DNA of 64,000 nt from Saturnia japonica (GCA_033032175.1 CM065307.1:558001-622000), one strand, 5' to 3'; counted from the first letter of the stretch, positions 33,250 to 42,600 are shown. Numbers and translations are program-made. The notes: a model not told the origin generated them from the sequence alone.

Positions 33250-34694
33250 AGTTAACTTGGGAAATAGTTTTTAACATTATGTAATTTACTAAGAACAAAT
33301 AAAGGTTTTTTAATTTAACTGGTAAGACATATCCAAACGCTTGTCTATCGTGGTGCACGTGTAACTAAGAATTTGCCAGTATCTATATCCCGAGAGCTGC
33401 TCTTGATGGTCAACCTCCATTGTAACATTAAGACTTTACATATTTAAATGCATTTTACTAAACTGTTACATTAAATAAAAACTTAGCAGGCAAAAAATAT
33501 TTGTAAACTGTGAATACCTACGTGAGTAAGCTAACGGTATTTAGAAAAGTAATATTAAGTAATGTCTTCATCTATATCAATAAATATGGACTTCGGGTAT
33601 ATCAATAATTCCAACAGATAACCCAATTGTCTGATATTTTTGAACTTTCCTTGACCGGGAAACGAACCGGGTCGTTTCTATGGCTACATACATCACAACA
33701 AGCGATAAAATATTCACTTATCCCCGTGAATACTTACCGCATTTGAAATTGACTTGGAAAAGCCATTTGCTTAATTTATTATTATATATCGCTGGCTTTG
33801 AAATTTATACTGGCACAGAAAGTTTTTCGAATAAATATGGTAAGAACCATACAACTGATATCAATGATAACAAATATTTGTCAACAGTCACCATCGAATC
33901 GTGATATGGTGGTAAAAGTTATATGAAAAGAGCTCATGTCAAATTTTTACATTTTATTTTGTTGAGTTACCTACAAACAAACAATACAAATAATTAAGTG
34001 CTTATGTGTACTTGCTTGAAAATTCATATTCAAAACTCATACAAACGACAATAAGGAAAACTGTTCGCGTTGAAATGAAGGTTAAGGGATCATTTACCGA
34101 TTTAAATAAAACTAAGGACACAAATATATTCACTATGGAAAAAGGTACTTTGGTAACAATCATAAATCCTCGCCATTAATAATTAGTTACTCTTTTAAAA
34201 TCCAGTATTTTGTATGAAGGCGCCATGTAAGAAGAGCAAGAAGTAAGATTGTGTAAATATTTCTACGATTTTCTATTCTCTATATTATAGTAGTATAAAA
34301 AAATATATAAGTTCTTAATATATATTAAAAAGAAATAAAACATAAAAAAAAAAAAATTGACACTGTAGCTATAGAGTTTTAGATACTTGTGTTTAAAAAC
34401 ATGTTTTTATTGGCTTATTCATTACTTATTTTGCTATTGATGGATAATATTAGTAAAAAAATGGATCAAAAATACACACTATAGAACTAAGTTTATGTCG
34501 CATTTTAAAGGAGTACAGCGCCATCTGTTGAATATTTATAAAAGCATTTCTCTATCATGGTCTACTAGGACAGCCGAAATGTGATTAATAGTTTTACAAT
34601 ATTTCAAGAGATGGCGCACAAAGCTCTGTTTATTAAAATTATGATGTTGAATGTTTTGAATAATCACAAAAATATTTTTTAATACTTCTTTACT
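33250..34694. other. AT-rich stretch, nothing firm recognised
   Basis: A short inverted pair, 'gcgccatctgttgaatattt' at about 34520 and 'tatttcaagagatggcgc' at about 34600, may mark a small inverted-repeat element, but ends and target duplication were not established. The frame at 33680-33904 has no recognisable domain. Confidence 0.35.
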
Positions 34695-34698
34695 AGCT
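34695..34698. repeat. Errantivirus target-site duplication (AGCT), left copy
   Basis: AGCT stands on both sides of the element (34695-34698 and 42537-42540). A 4-bp duplication is normal for gypsy-type integrases. Confidence 0.85.
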
Positions 34699-35007
34699 AG
34701 TTAAATTTCGGGAGCACTGCCGAGGGTTTTTTAAAAAAGTCTAAGACAAGACTGATTCTCAAGAAGCTTTATTAAGAATGCTTTTATTTGTTACAAATGT
34801 CTCTTTTATAAACTCTTATTCTATAAACACAAAGTGGGGCTGTTTACTATGAAATAATGAGAAATATGTCGCAATACATTCAGTCAAAACACCAGGTGTC
34901 TATCAGTAGTTTGCAGACATAATATGGGTTAAAAACGTAACATCAGCATTTCTAACGTATGTACCAATTAACAAGACGTAATAAGAGAGGGTACAGACTG
35001 CATAACT
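34699..35007 (-). repeat. Errantivirus 3' LTR
   Basis: 309 bp, identical by eye to 42228-42536. Read on the minus strand it carries a TATA-like 'tttataaaag' and, about 40 bases later, two AATAAA-type hexamers, so promoter and poly(A) signals are packed close together. The env stop codon lies inside it (34968). Confidence 0.93.
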
Positions 35008-36696
35008 CCTCCCCCCTCAAGTTCGAAATTATCAGAGGGATGATTATCACTATGATTATTTCGATAGCAATAATTTTTACAAAAACTGAGCTTATATACT
35101 AAGAATACAAGAATTAATAGAAATATAATCACATATAACAATAAAGTTCCGGCACTAACACTTTTTACATTAATAATTCTTTCACTTGATGTTTTTAGTT
35201 CACTTTCACTGATTTTTAAAAGATTATTTAAATGTTGAAGATTTATTAATTCACTGTTATCCAAATTGATGGGTTCACGTTGCAATTGTTGCTCAGTAAT
35301 TGTTATTTCGGGAAGATTAATAATCGGTAATTTTGACATCTTCAAATTACTCGTAGTAATATGGTGAGCTTTTAGCGTAATTTCACCAATTTTAACATCG
35401 CAATGGTCATCTAGGACGAGGAAGTATGTCCCTTCTATATTTTCTTTCGTTATTTCGTCGTTACAAATTTTTGATAATATATTCTCAGCGTTACTATGAA
35501 GAATCCATCTCTCTTTTCCAATTGGTTGTATCTTAATGGTCTTGATTTCAACTGGTACTGGATGACAAGAACTCGTATTCGAAGAAAATTGAATTAATGC
35601 TGTTATGCAAGTGTCTTCTGAAGTTGTTCGAGAATCATCCTCGTGACACAGGAACATTTCGTCGTGAAGTTCATTACAAGGTAAAGTGAGCGAGACAAAT
35701 TTAGACCCTTTTACTAATAGGTAAGGAAATTTAGGAATAATGATGGTGGTATGATTAGAAGGATTGGTCATAGGTATTGGAATTGCTCTGTAGTATGTAT
35801 AAATTTCATCTCTAATTATTGGTATATCTAAAATGAATGTTATTTGACTTCCTTTTGTATAAGCTTTAAGCTCTATACATTGCTCTATTTTAACTAAATT
35901 GTCATAACTTACTGGATACACAAGTTTGTAGAATTTCTCTATCTTTTTTAACAATTCTAATAATTCATTTGAGTTTATAAGAGATTGGTGTAATATTTTT
36001 AATTTACTGAATGCCAGAGAAGTTTCAATTTCATTCAACCGAATGTAGAGTAGTTGAAAATTATGGAAAAATAAATTATAAACATTAATAAAATTATGGG
36101 TAGTTATATCAATATTAGTTTGATTTATTAATTTTTTTATTTCTCGTAACTCTTTATCTATTCGAATGAAATTGTCCTTCGTGAAATTTGTTATCTTTAT
36201 CATTGATTCAGAAATATCTGATATTAAGGTTACCTTTTTAATGAGTGTATTTTGGCGTGTCGTTAGAGAATCAATCATATTTTCATATCTTAAAGCATCA
36301 TTATGATCTAAGTTACCAGTTATAAGCTTAATAATAGATCCAAGAGGATTGAGAAGTCCACGTTTAATTCTAGTTGATGGAGATAACTGTTCTAATTTTT
36401 GAATACTAATATTCATTACATAATTCGTTTGAAGCTTTACATTAAAAAGTTGAACATTAGATGTTTCATTATCAAAATGTGTTTTTAAATATTGATTAAA
36501 TTTAGTATATCTTTTTATATTGAATTCTAAATCCTCACGTATCAGACTTAAATCTAAAATCTTAATTATTGTCCACTTATCATAACTTACACTAGCTTGA
36601 CCTTGTTTCACAAGGACTATACCGGGATTTTTATCGATTCTGTGAAGTTGAAGGGCGTGAATCCTGATGATCAGAGCCAGGAGCCCGAGGAGGTAC
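34968..36696 (-). CDS. env: Errantivirus Env (baculovirus F-like fusion glycoprotein), main exon
   Basis: The open frame runs from a TAA just upstream of 36705 to the stop at 34968 and contains no suitable ATG near its start. The longest listed frame begins at a GTG (36611), which I do not believe is the start. From 36695 it opens with the hydrophobic run 'YLLGLLALII' and a small-residue cleavage context, that is, a signal peptide. A furin-type site 'RIKR' (36371-36360) is followed directly by 'GLLNPLGSIIKLI', the fusion-peptide region shared by insect F proteins and errantiviral Env. Near the C-terminus is a membrane segment ('LLLYVIIFLLILVFLVYKL') and a short cytoplasmic tail encoded partly by the LTR. 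The start codon is probably supplied by splicing from 42038-42054. Total length about 580 residues, normal for the family. Confidence 0.9.
35008..35018 (-). promoter_or_regulatory. Polypurine tract
   Basis: Directly before the 3' LTR the minus strand reads 'gaggggggagg', the expected primer for plus-strand synthesis. It lies inside the env reading frame, so these bases are under two constraints. Confidence 0.85.
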
Positions 36697-39600
36697 CTGC
36701 GAAGGTCGTTTTATATCCTTAATAGGCACGTTTGTTTTTCGAGTTTTCATTTTTACAGGACAGATATTTCTGTCAATTTTACCATATACTTGTGCTTTTT
36801 GATAACGCGGTTTATCTTTACTTCGCCTTGTATTAACACCTTTTACAAATATAGTGTCCTCTTCTTGAATATCAAATGATGTTTCACCACCACGTTTTGT
36901 TTTAATCTTTTCTTTATTTTCAATTACTTTGTCTGTTAAATATTTATAAAGATATTTCGTTCGTTTCATATGATCGTTTACTAATTGTTGCGTATATTGT
37001 TTGTTAAAGTTTACTTCAAAAGTACTATTAGAATCAGTGTGTCCAAAAACTACTTCAAATGGTGTAAGACCAGTCGTTGAGTGAATGGTTTGATTGTATG
37101 ACATAATTGCATAAGTCATAACGTTAGCCGCGTCAGTTATTTTATGTTCATATTTAGCGATACGATATATTTCTAAAATAGTTGAATGGAATCTTTCAAT
37201 TAAACCCATAGAATTAGGATTATGTGGAGTGCTTATGTGTAATTCTATTTTATAAAATTGTAATGTTTCTTTTAAAAGTGTATTGTTGAATTCAGTACCA
37301 GAATCAGCACTGATCTTATTTGGTACGCCATAAAATGAGAAAAATTTAATTAAGGCACGAACTACTTCAGGTGTAGAGCGATTGGATATTTCAAAAGCCT
37401 GACCTAGTTTACTGAAAGCATCTATTATGGTAAGGAAGTAGCTTCCTTCTATAGAGAATATATCTATAAATATTTCAGCAAAAGGTTTTGTTTGAGTTTG
37501 CGTTAACATTAATTCTGGTTTTAAAGGTTTGCGATCATATTTTAGAGTTTTACAAGTTTCACAAGAATTGATTACAGAAGCGACTGTTATATCCATATTT
37601 GTCCAAAAATAATTACGCTTTAATTTCATAAGAGTTTCTTTGATTCCACGGTGACTTGTTTTACCTTGATGATAAGCAAGTATAGTGGCACGTTGCTCTT
37701 TTTCATCACCTAAGTATATAACTCTTTTAGTACATTCATATATTTTGACGGTATCTTTTTTAAATAGTTTTATCACGGCATTTGTAAATTGTTTACGGTG
37801 AATTTCGCTCTCAAAGTAAAAGAAATATTTAATTTTAGGTTTTATATATTCTAAAAGAAATTTCTTAACAAGGTTAGTGTTGTTTACAGGTAAATGTACT
37901 TCCAAAATTTTTTGTTTTTCATGTGATAAGTCTTTTATTGATAATTGGTTTCTGTTCCAAGTAAAAATAAGGATTTGATTAGGTTTTGTGTCGATGGCTT
38001 CTTCAATAATGGGAATACCATTCGTATCAATATCTTCAGCAGAATGTATGGTTTCCGGTAATGAACAGGCAGTAATAGTACTGGATGAAGGAGAACGAAT
38101 TGGGTGAGTTAAAGTCTTATCGGAATCTGAAGGAATAGTTAACGTTTCTGATGAGTCTGAAATTAGTATTGGACTCTCAGATCGTTCAGTGTCACTCACG
38201 TTTACTCGTAAGGACATATCGTCCTTTAATATATTTAATTTAATTCGTGATAGAGCATCAGCATTACTATTTTGTTTACCGTTCTTGTATATTATGTCAA
38301 AATCGAACTCAGCTAGTCTCAATTTCCATCTAGTAAGTTTACTATTAGGTTCTTTCAGTGAATTTAACCATGCTAAAGGTCTGTGGTCAGTAAATATTGT
38401 GAATTTGCGTCCATACAGGTAAGGACGGAAGTGTTTTACTGCCCAAACGATGGCTAACAGTTCCTTTTCTATTGTACTGTAACGTGTTTCTGCATCATTA
38501 AGAGTACGACTTGCATATGCGATAGGTTTTTCATTTCCAACTGATCCTTGTGAAAGGACAGCGCCTAAAGCGTAGTTTGACGCGTCTGTTGTTAAAATGA
38601 AGGGTTTAGAAAAATCAGGAAACTGTAATATAGGAGCATTCACAAGTAGCTCTTTACATTTTTGAAAAGCTTGAACATATGATTCATTAATTTCAATTTT
38701 ATTTTTCTTTTTCAAACACGATGTAAGGGGTTGTGTAATTTTTGAAAAATCCTTTATGAATTTTCGGTAGTAGCCTATCAGGCCAAGAAAACTTTTAATT
38801 TCAGTGGATGTTCTGGGGAGTGGGAAGGCAAGTACTGCCCTGATTTTATCATCATTTGGTTGTAAACCATGCTTCGTAATTTTGTGTCCTAAGTAGAGTA
38901 CATCTTTTTTAAAAAACTCACATTTATCGAGAGTTACTTTAAGATTGGTTTGTTTGAGACGATCGAACACTTTTCTTAGCTTCTCTACATGTTCTTGTAT
39001 ACTACTAGAATAAATGATGATGTCATCTAAATATACTAAGCAATGTATACCTTGCAACCCACGTAACACGTTATCCATTGCGCGTTGAAATGTTGCAGGT
39101 GCTGTTTTAAGTCCAAATGGCATCCGTGTAAATTCAAAATGTCCCATTGGTGTAGTGAATGCAGTTTTGGGTCTATCTTGTTCATCAACTTCAATTTGGT
39201 GGTACCCACTTGCTAAATCCAATGTACTGAAGTAAGTAGATTTCCCTAACTTGTCGAATAAATCATTAATATTTGGTAAAGGATACTTATCATCAGTAGT
39301 AATATCATTTATACGTCGATAGTCTACAACCATTCTAAATTTCTGTTCACCGGAGGCGTCCATCTTTTTTGGAACTAGGTGTACGGGTGCACTCCATGGT
39401 GAAAACGATTCTTGTATAACATTATCTTTTAGTAATTTTTCAACTTGTTTCTGTATTTCATCGTTTTGCGATGGTGGAAGTCGGTATTGCCGTATGAAAA
39501 TTGGATCTTCATTTTTAGTCCGGATTCGATGTTTTACTTGATTAGAAAATGTAAGAGGCAGTTTATCACAATAGAATATATCCCTGTATTCAAAACAAAG

Positions 39601-40395
39601 TTTTTCTATTGCTTCTCGTTCTTCTTGATTAGCATGATCTAATCGGAGTTTCGATAAATTTTGTGTAAGTAATTCATCAATCTCAAAATCATTTAATTGT
39701 TGCCCGGTTGATAAATTTATTTTGCAAGTATTATTATTAAGGCTGGTTATATTCAATGGTTCGTTAAAAGTTAAAGTCACACTATCTTGCGAAGCATTCT
39801 GCATGACTGTTGTTGCAAATGAATCTTTGCAAGTAACTATAGCGCTAGGCATACGTACTTCATTTCCAAAATTTTTAAAATTAATTATTGCTTCACCATT
39901 AATTAAATTTGTAGGCACCTTAACACGGGTTTCAGTGCGTGGTTCTAGCGTTATTTCCCACGGGGGACTATAAATTATTGGAATTTCTGTATTTTGTGTC
40001 CGTAAAATTAAATTTTTCATGTCTATAGTCGCGTTCAATATTTTTAATAAGTTAGAACCTATTAATCCGTCATATCTTCCATCTACATTATATATATAAA
40101 ATTTATGATTCATCGGACTTTTAAAACTTTCCAATAAAGGTATATCTATAACTTCGTCATGTAGGCTACGTCCATGTGTACTAATAACTTCAAAAGGATC
40201 AATATATTTATAATCTGAAAAATATTCATCAGCTTTAGCGGGACTAATAAAACTTCTGGTACTTCCGGTATCAATCATTAAACGAGCATCAATTTCAGGA
40301 ATATAAATATGCGGTAGTTTATTTATGCCGTCATAATTTAAGTGTACTATTTCTGGGGGTCGCTCTTGGAGGCTTTTATAGGAAAATTTACGCAT
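36631..40395 (-). CDS. pol: Errantivirus Pol: protease, reverse transcriptase, RNase H, integrase
   Basis: A 1254-codon frame in -1 relative to gag. The listed ATG (40395) is probably not used. Entry is expected by frameshift at 40383-40389. Aspartic protease 'IDTGSTRSF' (D42). Reverse transcriptase about 275-560 with 'FRMVVDYRRIN', 'FSTLDLASGYHQI', 'PFGLKTAPATFQR' and catalytic 'YLDD' (455-458). RNase H with 'LTTDASNYALGAVLSQG' and 'FTDHRPLAW'. Integrase with the H-H-C-C region ('HRGIKETLMKLKRNYFW', 'CETCKTLK') and the core 'IFIDIFS', 'ADSGTEFNN', 'NSMGLIERFHS' that carries the D,D,E residues. No chromodomain is present. The 3' end overlaps the env signal-peptide region. All catalytic motifs are present and no stop interrupts it. 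Confidence 0.96.
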   Translation of the reverse strand: MRKFSYKSLQERPPEIVHLNYDGINKLPHIYIPEIDARLMIDTGSTRSFISPAKADEYFSDYKYIDPFEVISTHGRSLHDEVIDIPLLESFKSPMNHKFYIYNVDGRYDGLIGSNLLKILNATIDMKNLILRTQNTEIPIIYSPPWEITLEPRTETRVKVPTNLINGEAIINFKNFGNEVRMPSAIVTCKDSFATTVMQNASQDSVTLTFNEPLNITSLNNNTCKINLSTGQQLNDFEIDELLTQNLSKLRLDHANQEEREAIEKLCFEYRDIFYCDKLPLTFSNQVKHRIRTKNEDPIFIRQYRLPPSQNDEIQKQVEKLLKDNVIQESFSPWSAPVHLVPKKMDASGEQKFRMVVDYRRINDITTDDKYPLPNINDLFDKLGKSTYFSTLDLASGYHQIEVDEQDRPKTAFTTPMGHFEFTRMPFGLKTAPATFQRAMDNVLRGLQGIHCLVYLDDIIIYSSSIQEHVEKLRKVFDRLKQTNLKVTLDKCEFFKKDVLYLGHKITKHGLQPNDDKIRAVLAFPLPRTSTEIKSFLGLIGYYRKFIKDFSKITQPLTSCLKKKNKIEINESYVQAFQKCKELLVNAPILQFPDFSKPFILTTDASNYALGAVLSQGSVGNEKPIAYASRTLNDAETRYSTIEKELLAIVWAVKHFRPYLYGRKFTIFTDHRPLAWLNSLKEPNSKLTRWKLRLAEFDFDIIYKNGKQNSNADALSRIKLNILKDDMSLRVNVSDTERSESPILISDSSETLTIPSDSDKTLTHPIRSPSSSTITACSLPETIHSAEDIDTNGIPIIEEAIDTKPNQILIFTWNRNQLSIKDLSHEKQKILEVHLPVNNTNLVKKFLLEYIKPKIKYFFYFESEIHRKQFTNAVIKLFKKDTVKIYECTKRVIYLGDEKEQRATILAYHQGKTSHRGIKETLMKLKRNYFWTNMDITVASVINSCETCKTLKYDRKPLKPELMLTQTQTKPFAEIFIDIFSIEGSYFLTIIDAFSKLGQAFEISNRSTPEVVRALIKFFSFYGVPNKISADSGTEFNNTLLKETLQFYKIELHISTPHNPNSMGLIERFHSTILEIYRIAKYEHKITDAANVMTYAIMSYNQTIHSTTGLTPFEVVFGHTDSNSTFEVNFNKQYTQQLVNDHMKRTKYLYKYLTDKVIENKEKIKTKRGGETSFDIQEEDTIFVKGVNTRRSKDKPRYQKAQVYGKIDRNICPVKMKTRKTNVPIKDIKRPSQVPPRAPGSDHQDSRPSTSQNR
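36697..36704 (-). promoter_or_regulatory. Candidate env splice acceptor
   Basis: The minus strand reads 'cttcgcag' followed by the exon starting at 36696. Using it puts the downstream hydrophobic signal sequence in frame with the leader ATG at 42054-42052. Two nearby AGs (ending 'atcatcag' and 'ttcacag') keep the same phase but would remove most of the signal peptide. Confidence 0.65.
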
Positions 40396-41621
40396 TCATT
40401 TTCAGCTTCTTCAGTTTCAACAGGTTCTATGTTTTCATGATAATCGTCATAAGCAGTTTGTTGATTATCGTCAATGAAATAATGATTTTCATATTCTGTA
40501 TAATCAGGTTGATAGTCTTGGTATTCAATTTCAGGGTCGTTCATTTCTAAAGACTCTATCATATTTTGTCTAATAGGACGAGCTGTGCGCATTGACACAT
40601 CGCTTGCCTGAAATTGAGGTGGATTACGTTGAGGTTGATTTTGTGGTGGTATACCAAATTTAAATTGTTGATTTGGCATGTTGAAATTAGGTCGGTTTTG
40701 TGTATTGTTAAATTGTGGTTTGAACCCTTGTTGATTAGGAATACCGAATTTAAAATTATTATTTCCAAAATTTGGTTTATATCCTTGTTGGTTTAGGTTA
40801 GGTCTGAATTGTACATTTTGATTTGGAATACCGAATTTAAAATTATTATTATACGGTTTAAAATTATTTTGTGTTTGGTATGGAATTCCGAATTTAAAAT
40901 TTTGTTGTCCGGAATTAAATGTATTTGGCACAAATGCAGGTTGAGGTTTGAAATTGTTATTAAAATTATTTGTTAAAGTAGGCGTGAAAAATTGTTGAAC
41001 TGGTTTAATATTAGATTTATTTTTATTTTTAGAATTGTACTGATATTGAAAATTGACCTCCTCCATGACAACACTTAGTGCGTTTTCTAAAACGGTACAA
41101 CCTTTAAGTCGCACAATTCGAATTAAATCCTCTGGTAAATTATATAAAAATACATTCAAGCACATATTATTATAGATAATCATTTTAGCGGCTTTGAGGC
41201 CTTCATCAGTTAATAAATTGACCTTGGAGAAGAGGGTGCAGCGTGTTTGTTGTATCCTGTTACAAAATTGCGTATATGTTTCACCAACTTTAATTTTTAA
41301 ATTTTCCAACTCAATTGCCACACACTCTTCCGATCTAGGATCACCAAAATGTTGAATCAAAACAGCTCTTAATTGTTCCCAAGTTGTTATGTCTTCTCTT
41401 TCACTTAGTAGAGCAGCGGCTTTACCACATAATCTACTAGTTATAGCATGAAACACATATGTAGTTTGAACAACATTGTTTGATCCGCTAAAATTTCTGA
41501 TTATATATTCACTTTTTTTAATAAATAAATTTAAAGTATTTTGATCACCATCGTACTTGGGAATTAAACTTAAAAGTTCTTTTGATACTAATTGAATTGT
41601 TGATTCATTGTTGCGTTGCAT
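40347..41621 (-). CDS. gag: Errantivirus Gag with FKFGIP repeats
   Basis: A 424-residue ORF starting with ATG at 41621. The N-terminal half (about 1-200) is a retrotransposon capsid-like region ('TTWEQLRAVLIQHFGDPR', 'YTQFCNRIQQTRC'). The middle (about 205-335) is Asn/Gln/Phe/Pro-rich and holds four copies of 'FKFGIP' (codons at about 40910-40645). The C-terminal 80 residues are acidic with many Tyr ('YQDYQPDYTEYENHYF'). There is no CCHC zinc knuckle, as is usual for errantiviral Gag. The last 49 bases overlap pol in a different frame. Confidence 0.93.
   Translation of the reverse strand: MQRNNESTIQLVSKELLSLIPKYDGDQNTLNLFIKKSEYIIRNFSGSNNVVQTTYVFHAITSRLCGKAAALLSEREDITTWEQLRAVLIQHFGDPRSEECVAIELENLKIKVGETYTQFCNRIQQTRCTLFSKVNLLTDEGLKAAKMIIYNNMCLNVFLYNLPEDLIRIVRLKGCTVLENALSVVMEEVNFQYQYNSKNKNKSNIKPVQQFFTPTLTNNFNNNFKPQPAFVPNTFNSGQQNFKFGIPYQTQNNFKPYNNNFKFGIPNQNVQFRPNLNQQGYKPNFGNNNFKFGIPNQQGFKPQFNNTQNRPNFNMPNQQFKFGIPPQNQPQRNPPQFQASDVSMRTARPIRQNMIESLEMNDPEIEYQDYQPDYTEYENHYFIDDNQQTAYDDYHENIEPVETEEAENECVNFPIKASKSDPQK
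40383..40389 (-). promoter_or_regulatory. Predicted -1 frameshift slippery site A AAT TTT
   Basis: In the gag frame the minus strand reads GTA AAT TTT, that is a X XXY YYZ heptamer. A one-base backward slip there reads directly into the pol frame upstream of its first conserved residue. -1 frameshifting between gag and pol is known in gypsy-type elements. A downstream stimulatory structure was not worked out. Confidence 0.75.
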
Positions 41622-41654
41622 TTTGAATTGTATTTATTTAATTAAACACACACA

Positions 41655-41965
41655 AAGTAAAATTCACAAAATTAAAATTCACAAAATAATATTTTCAAAA
41701 TAAAATTCACAAAATAAATCTTATAACAAAATTATCAAAATCAAAATTCTCAAAATTAAAATTATCGAAATTAAAATTATCAAATTAAAATTCTCAAAAT
41801 TAATATTTATTATTAATATTTCTCAATATCTTATAATCTATGAAGTCAAATAACTTTCGACGATTTTTATTCGAAAATTATGAAAAATAATTTTCAACGA
41901 TGTTTGTTTGAAAATTATAAAAATTTGTTAAATAATTTTCAACGATTTTTGTTTGAAAATTATAA
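41655..41965 (-). repeat. AT-rich tandem repeats in the errantivirus leader
   Basis: Two arrays lie between the primer site and gag. At 41655-41800 are about nine variants of a 14-16-bp unit like 'aaaattcacaaaatt'. At 41850-41966 are three copies of a 35-bp unit built on 'ataattttcaacgat' (starts near 41850, 41886 and 41932). In Drosophila gypsy the same place holds the Su(Hw) insulator repeats (established). A similar role here is only inference, and the motif differs. Confidence 0.7.
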
Positions 41966-42031
41966 CAATGTCCAACGAAAAATACAACCACAGAAAATAA
42001 CAAGGACGAGACAAGGATTGTAAAAATGGTC

Positions 42032-42037
42032 ACTTAC
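42032..42037 (-). promoter_or_regulatory. Candidate env splice donor GTAAGT
   Basis: The minus strand has 'cagact' followed by the consensus donor 'gtaagt'. It lies 17 bases downstream of an ATG (42054-42052) in the leader, ending the short first exon in phase 2, which matches the acceptor at 36697. Confidence 0.7.
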
Positions 42038-42054
42038 AGTCTGCTCGTTCCCAT
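42038..42054 (-). CDS. env: Candidate 5' coding mini-exon of env
   Basis: ATG at 42054-42052 plus 14 further bases up to the GTAAGT donor give five codons and two bases. Joined to 36696 the reading frame stays open into the signal peptide and the whole Env. A second leader ATG (42160) opens a 66-codon frame, but its phase at the same donor would run into a stop straight after splicing, so the downstream ATG is the better start. Prediction only. Confidence 0.65.
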
Positions 42055-42210
42055 GTCTTGCCGTATAGCTGCTTTCGCTTTTAGGACAGGATCTCTCGGA
42101 AATAGATGTGGAACCCGACGTTAACTTATTTATTGGTTCGTAGATACTCAAAATCTGCACATGAGACCGATTTGTAAGACTCGAACACAGACTTTTATTG
42201 TTGATTGAGT

Positions 42211-42228
42211 ATCCTACCGACTGCGCCA
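42211..42228 (-). promoter_or_regulatory. Primer binding site for tRNA-Ser
   Basis: The minus strand reads 'tggcgcagtcggtaggat', 18 bases complementary to the 3' end of insect tRNA-Ser. The first T overlaps the last base of the 5' LTR. tRNA-Ser priming is known for the 17.6/297/ZAM errantivirus group. Confidence 0.85.
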
Positions 42229-42536
42229 GTTAAATTTCGGGAGCACTGCCGAGGGTTTTTTAAAAAAGTCTAAGACAAGACTGATTCTCAAGAAGCTTTA
42301 TTAAGAATGCTTTTATTTGTTACAAATGTCTCTTTTATAAACTCTTATTCTATAAACACAAAGTGGGGCTGTTTACTATGAAATAATGAGAAATATGTCG
42401 CAATACATTCAGTCAAAACACCAGGTGTCTATCAGTAGTTTGCAGACATAATATGGGTTAAAAACGTAACATCAGCATTTCTAACGTATGTACCAATTAA
42501 CAAGACGTAATAAGAGAGGGTACAGACTGCATAACT
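42228..42536 (-). repeat. Errantivirus 5' LTR
   Basis: 309 bp, identical by eye to the 3' LTR at 34699-35007. The AGCT duplication follows at 42537-42540. Confidence 0.93.
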
Positions 42537-42600
42537 AGCTACTAGCTGATCCCGCGGCTTCGCTCGCGTCAACGACAGAAGAACGCGTAATACTTATAAA
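42537..42600 (+). repeat. Lepidopteran repeat head at the errantivirus flank
   Basis: 'ctagctgatcccgcggcttc' followed by 'gctcgcgtcaacg' is a head sequence common to many lepidopteran repeats. The errantivirus inserted just before or within it. A second copy of repeat A begins about 270 bp later. Confidence 0.5.

Larger units (their letters stand above)
34699..42536 (-). mobile_element. Complete errantivirus-type Ty3/gypsy element with env
   Basis: A 7.84-kb element on the minus strand with two 309-bp LTRs that I read as identical (34699-35007 and 42228-42536; ends AGTT...AACT). It has a tRNA-Ser primer site, gag, pol in the -1 frame, env overlapping the end of pol, a polypurine tract and an AGCT target duplication. 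The AGTT/AACT ends, tRNA-Ser primer, lack of a Gag zinc knuckle and an F-protein-like env are all known traits of insect errantiviruses of the 17.6/297/ZAM group. Three open genes and identical LTRs indicate a very recent insertion. Errantiviruses are insect retroelements, some of which are infectious between cells. Confidence 0.95.

Noticed and set aside
36609..36611. GTG as start of Env
   Set aside because: Not a normal eukaryotic start. It lies downstream of the signal-peptide region of the same frame.
41960..42160. 66-codon ORF in the errantivirus leader with a hydrophobic end
   Set aside because: Crosses the likely env splice donor. In its phase splicing would reach a stop at once. Kept only as context for the donor.
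42160..42228. Pol III-like or tRNA-like sequence next to the errantivirus LTR
   Set aside because: It has A- and B-box-like words, but the first 18 bases are explained by the tRNA-Ser primer binding site. The rest does not fold as a tRNA.
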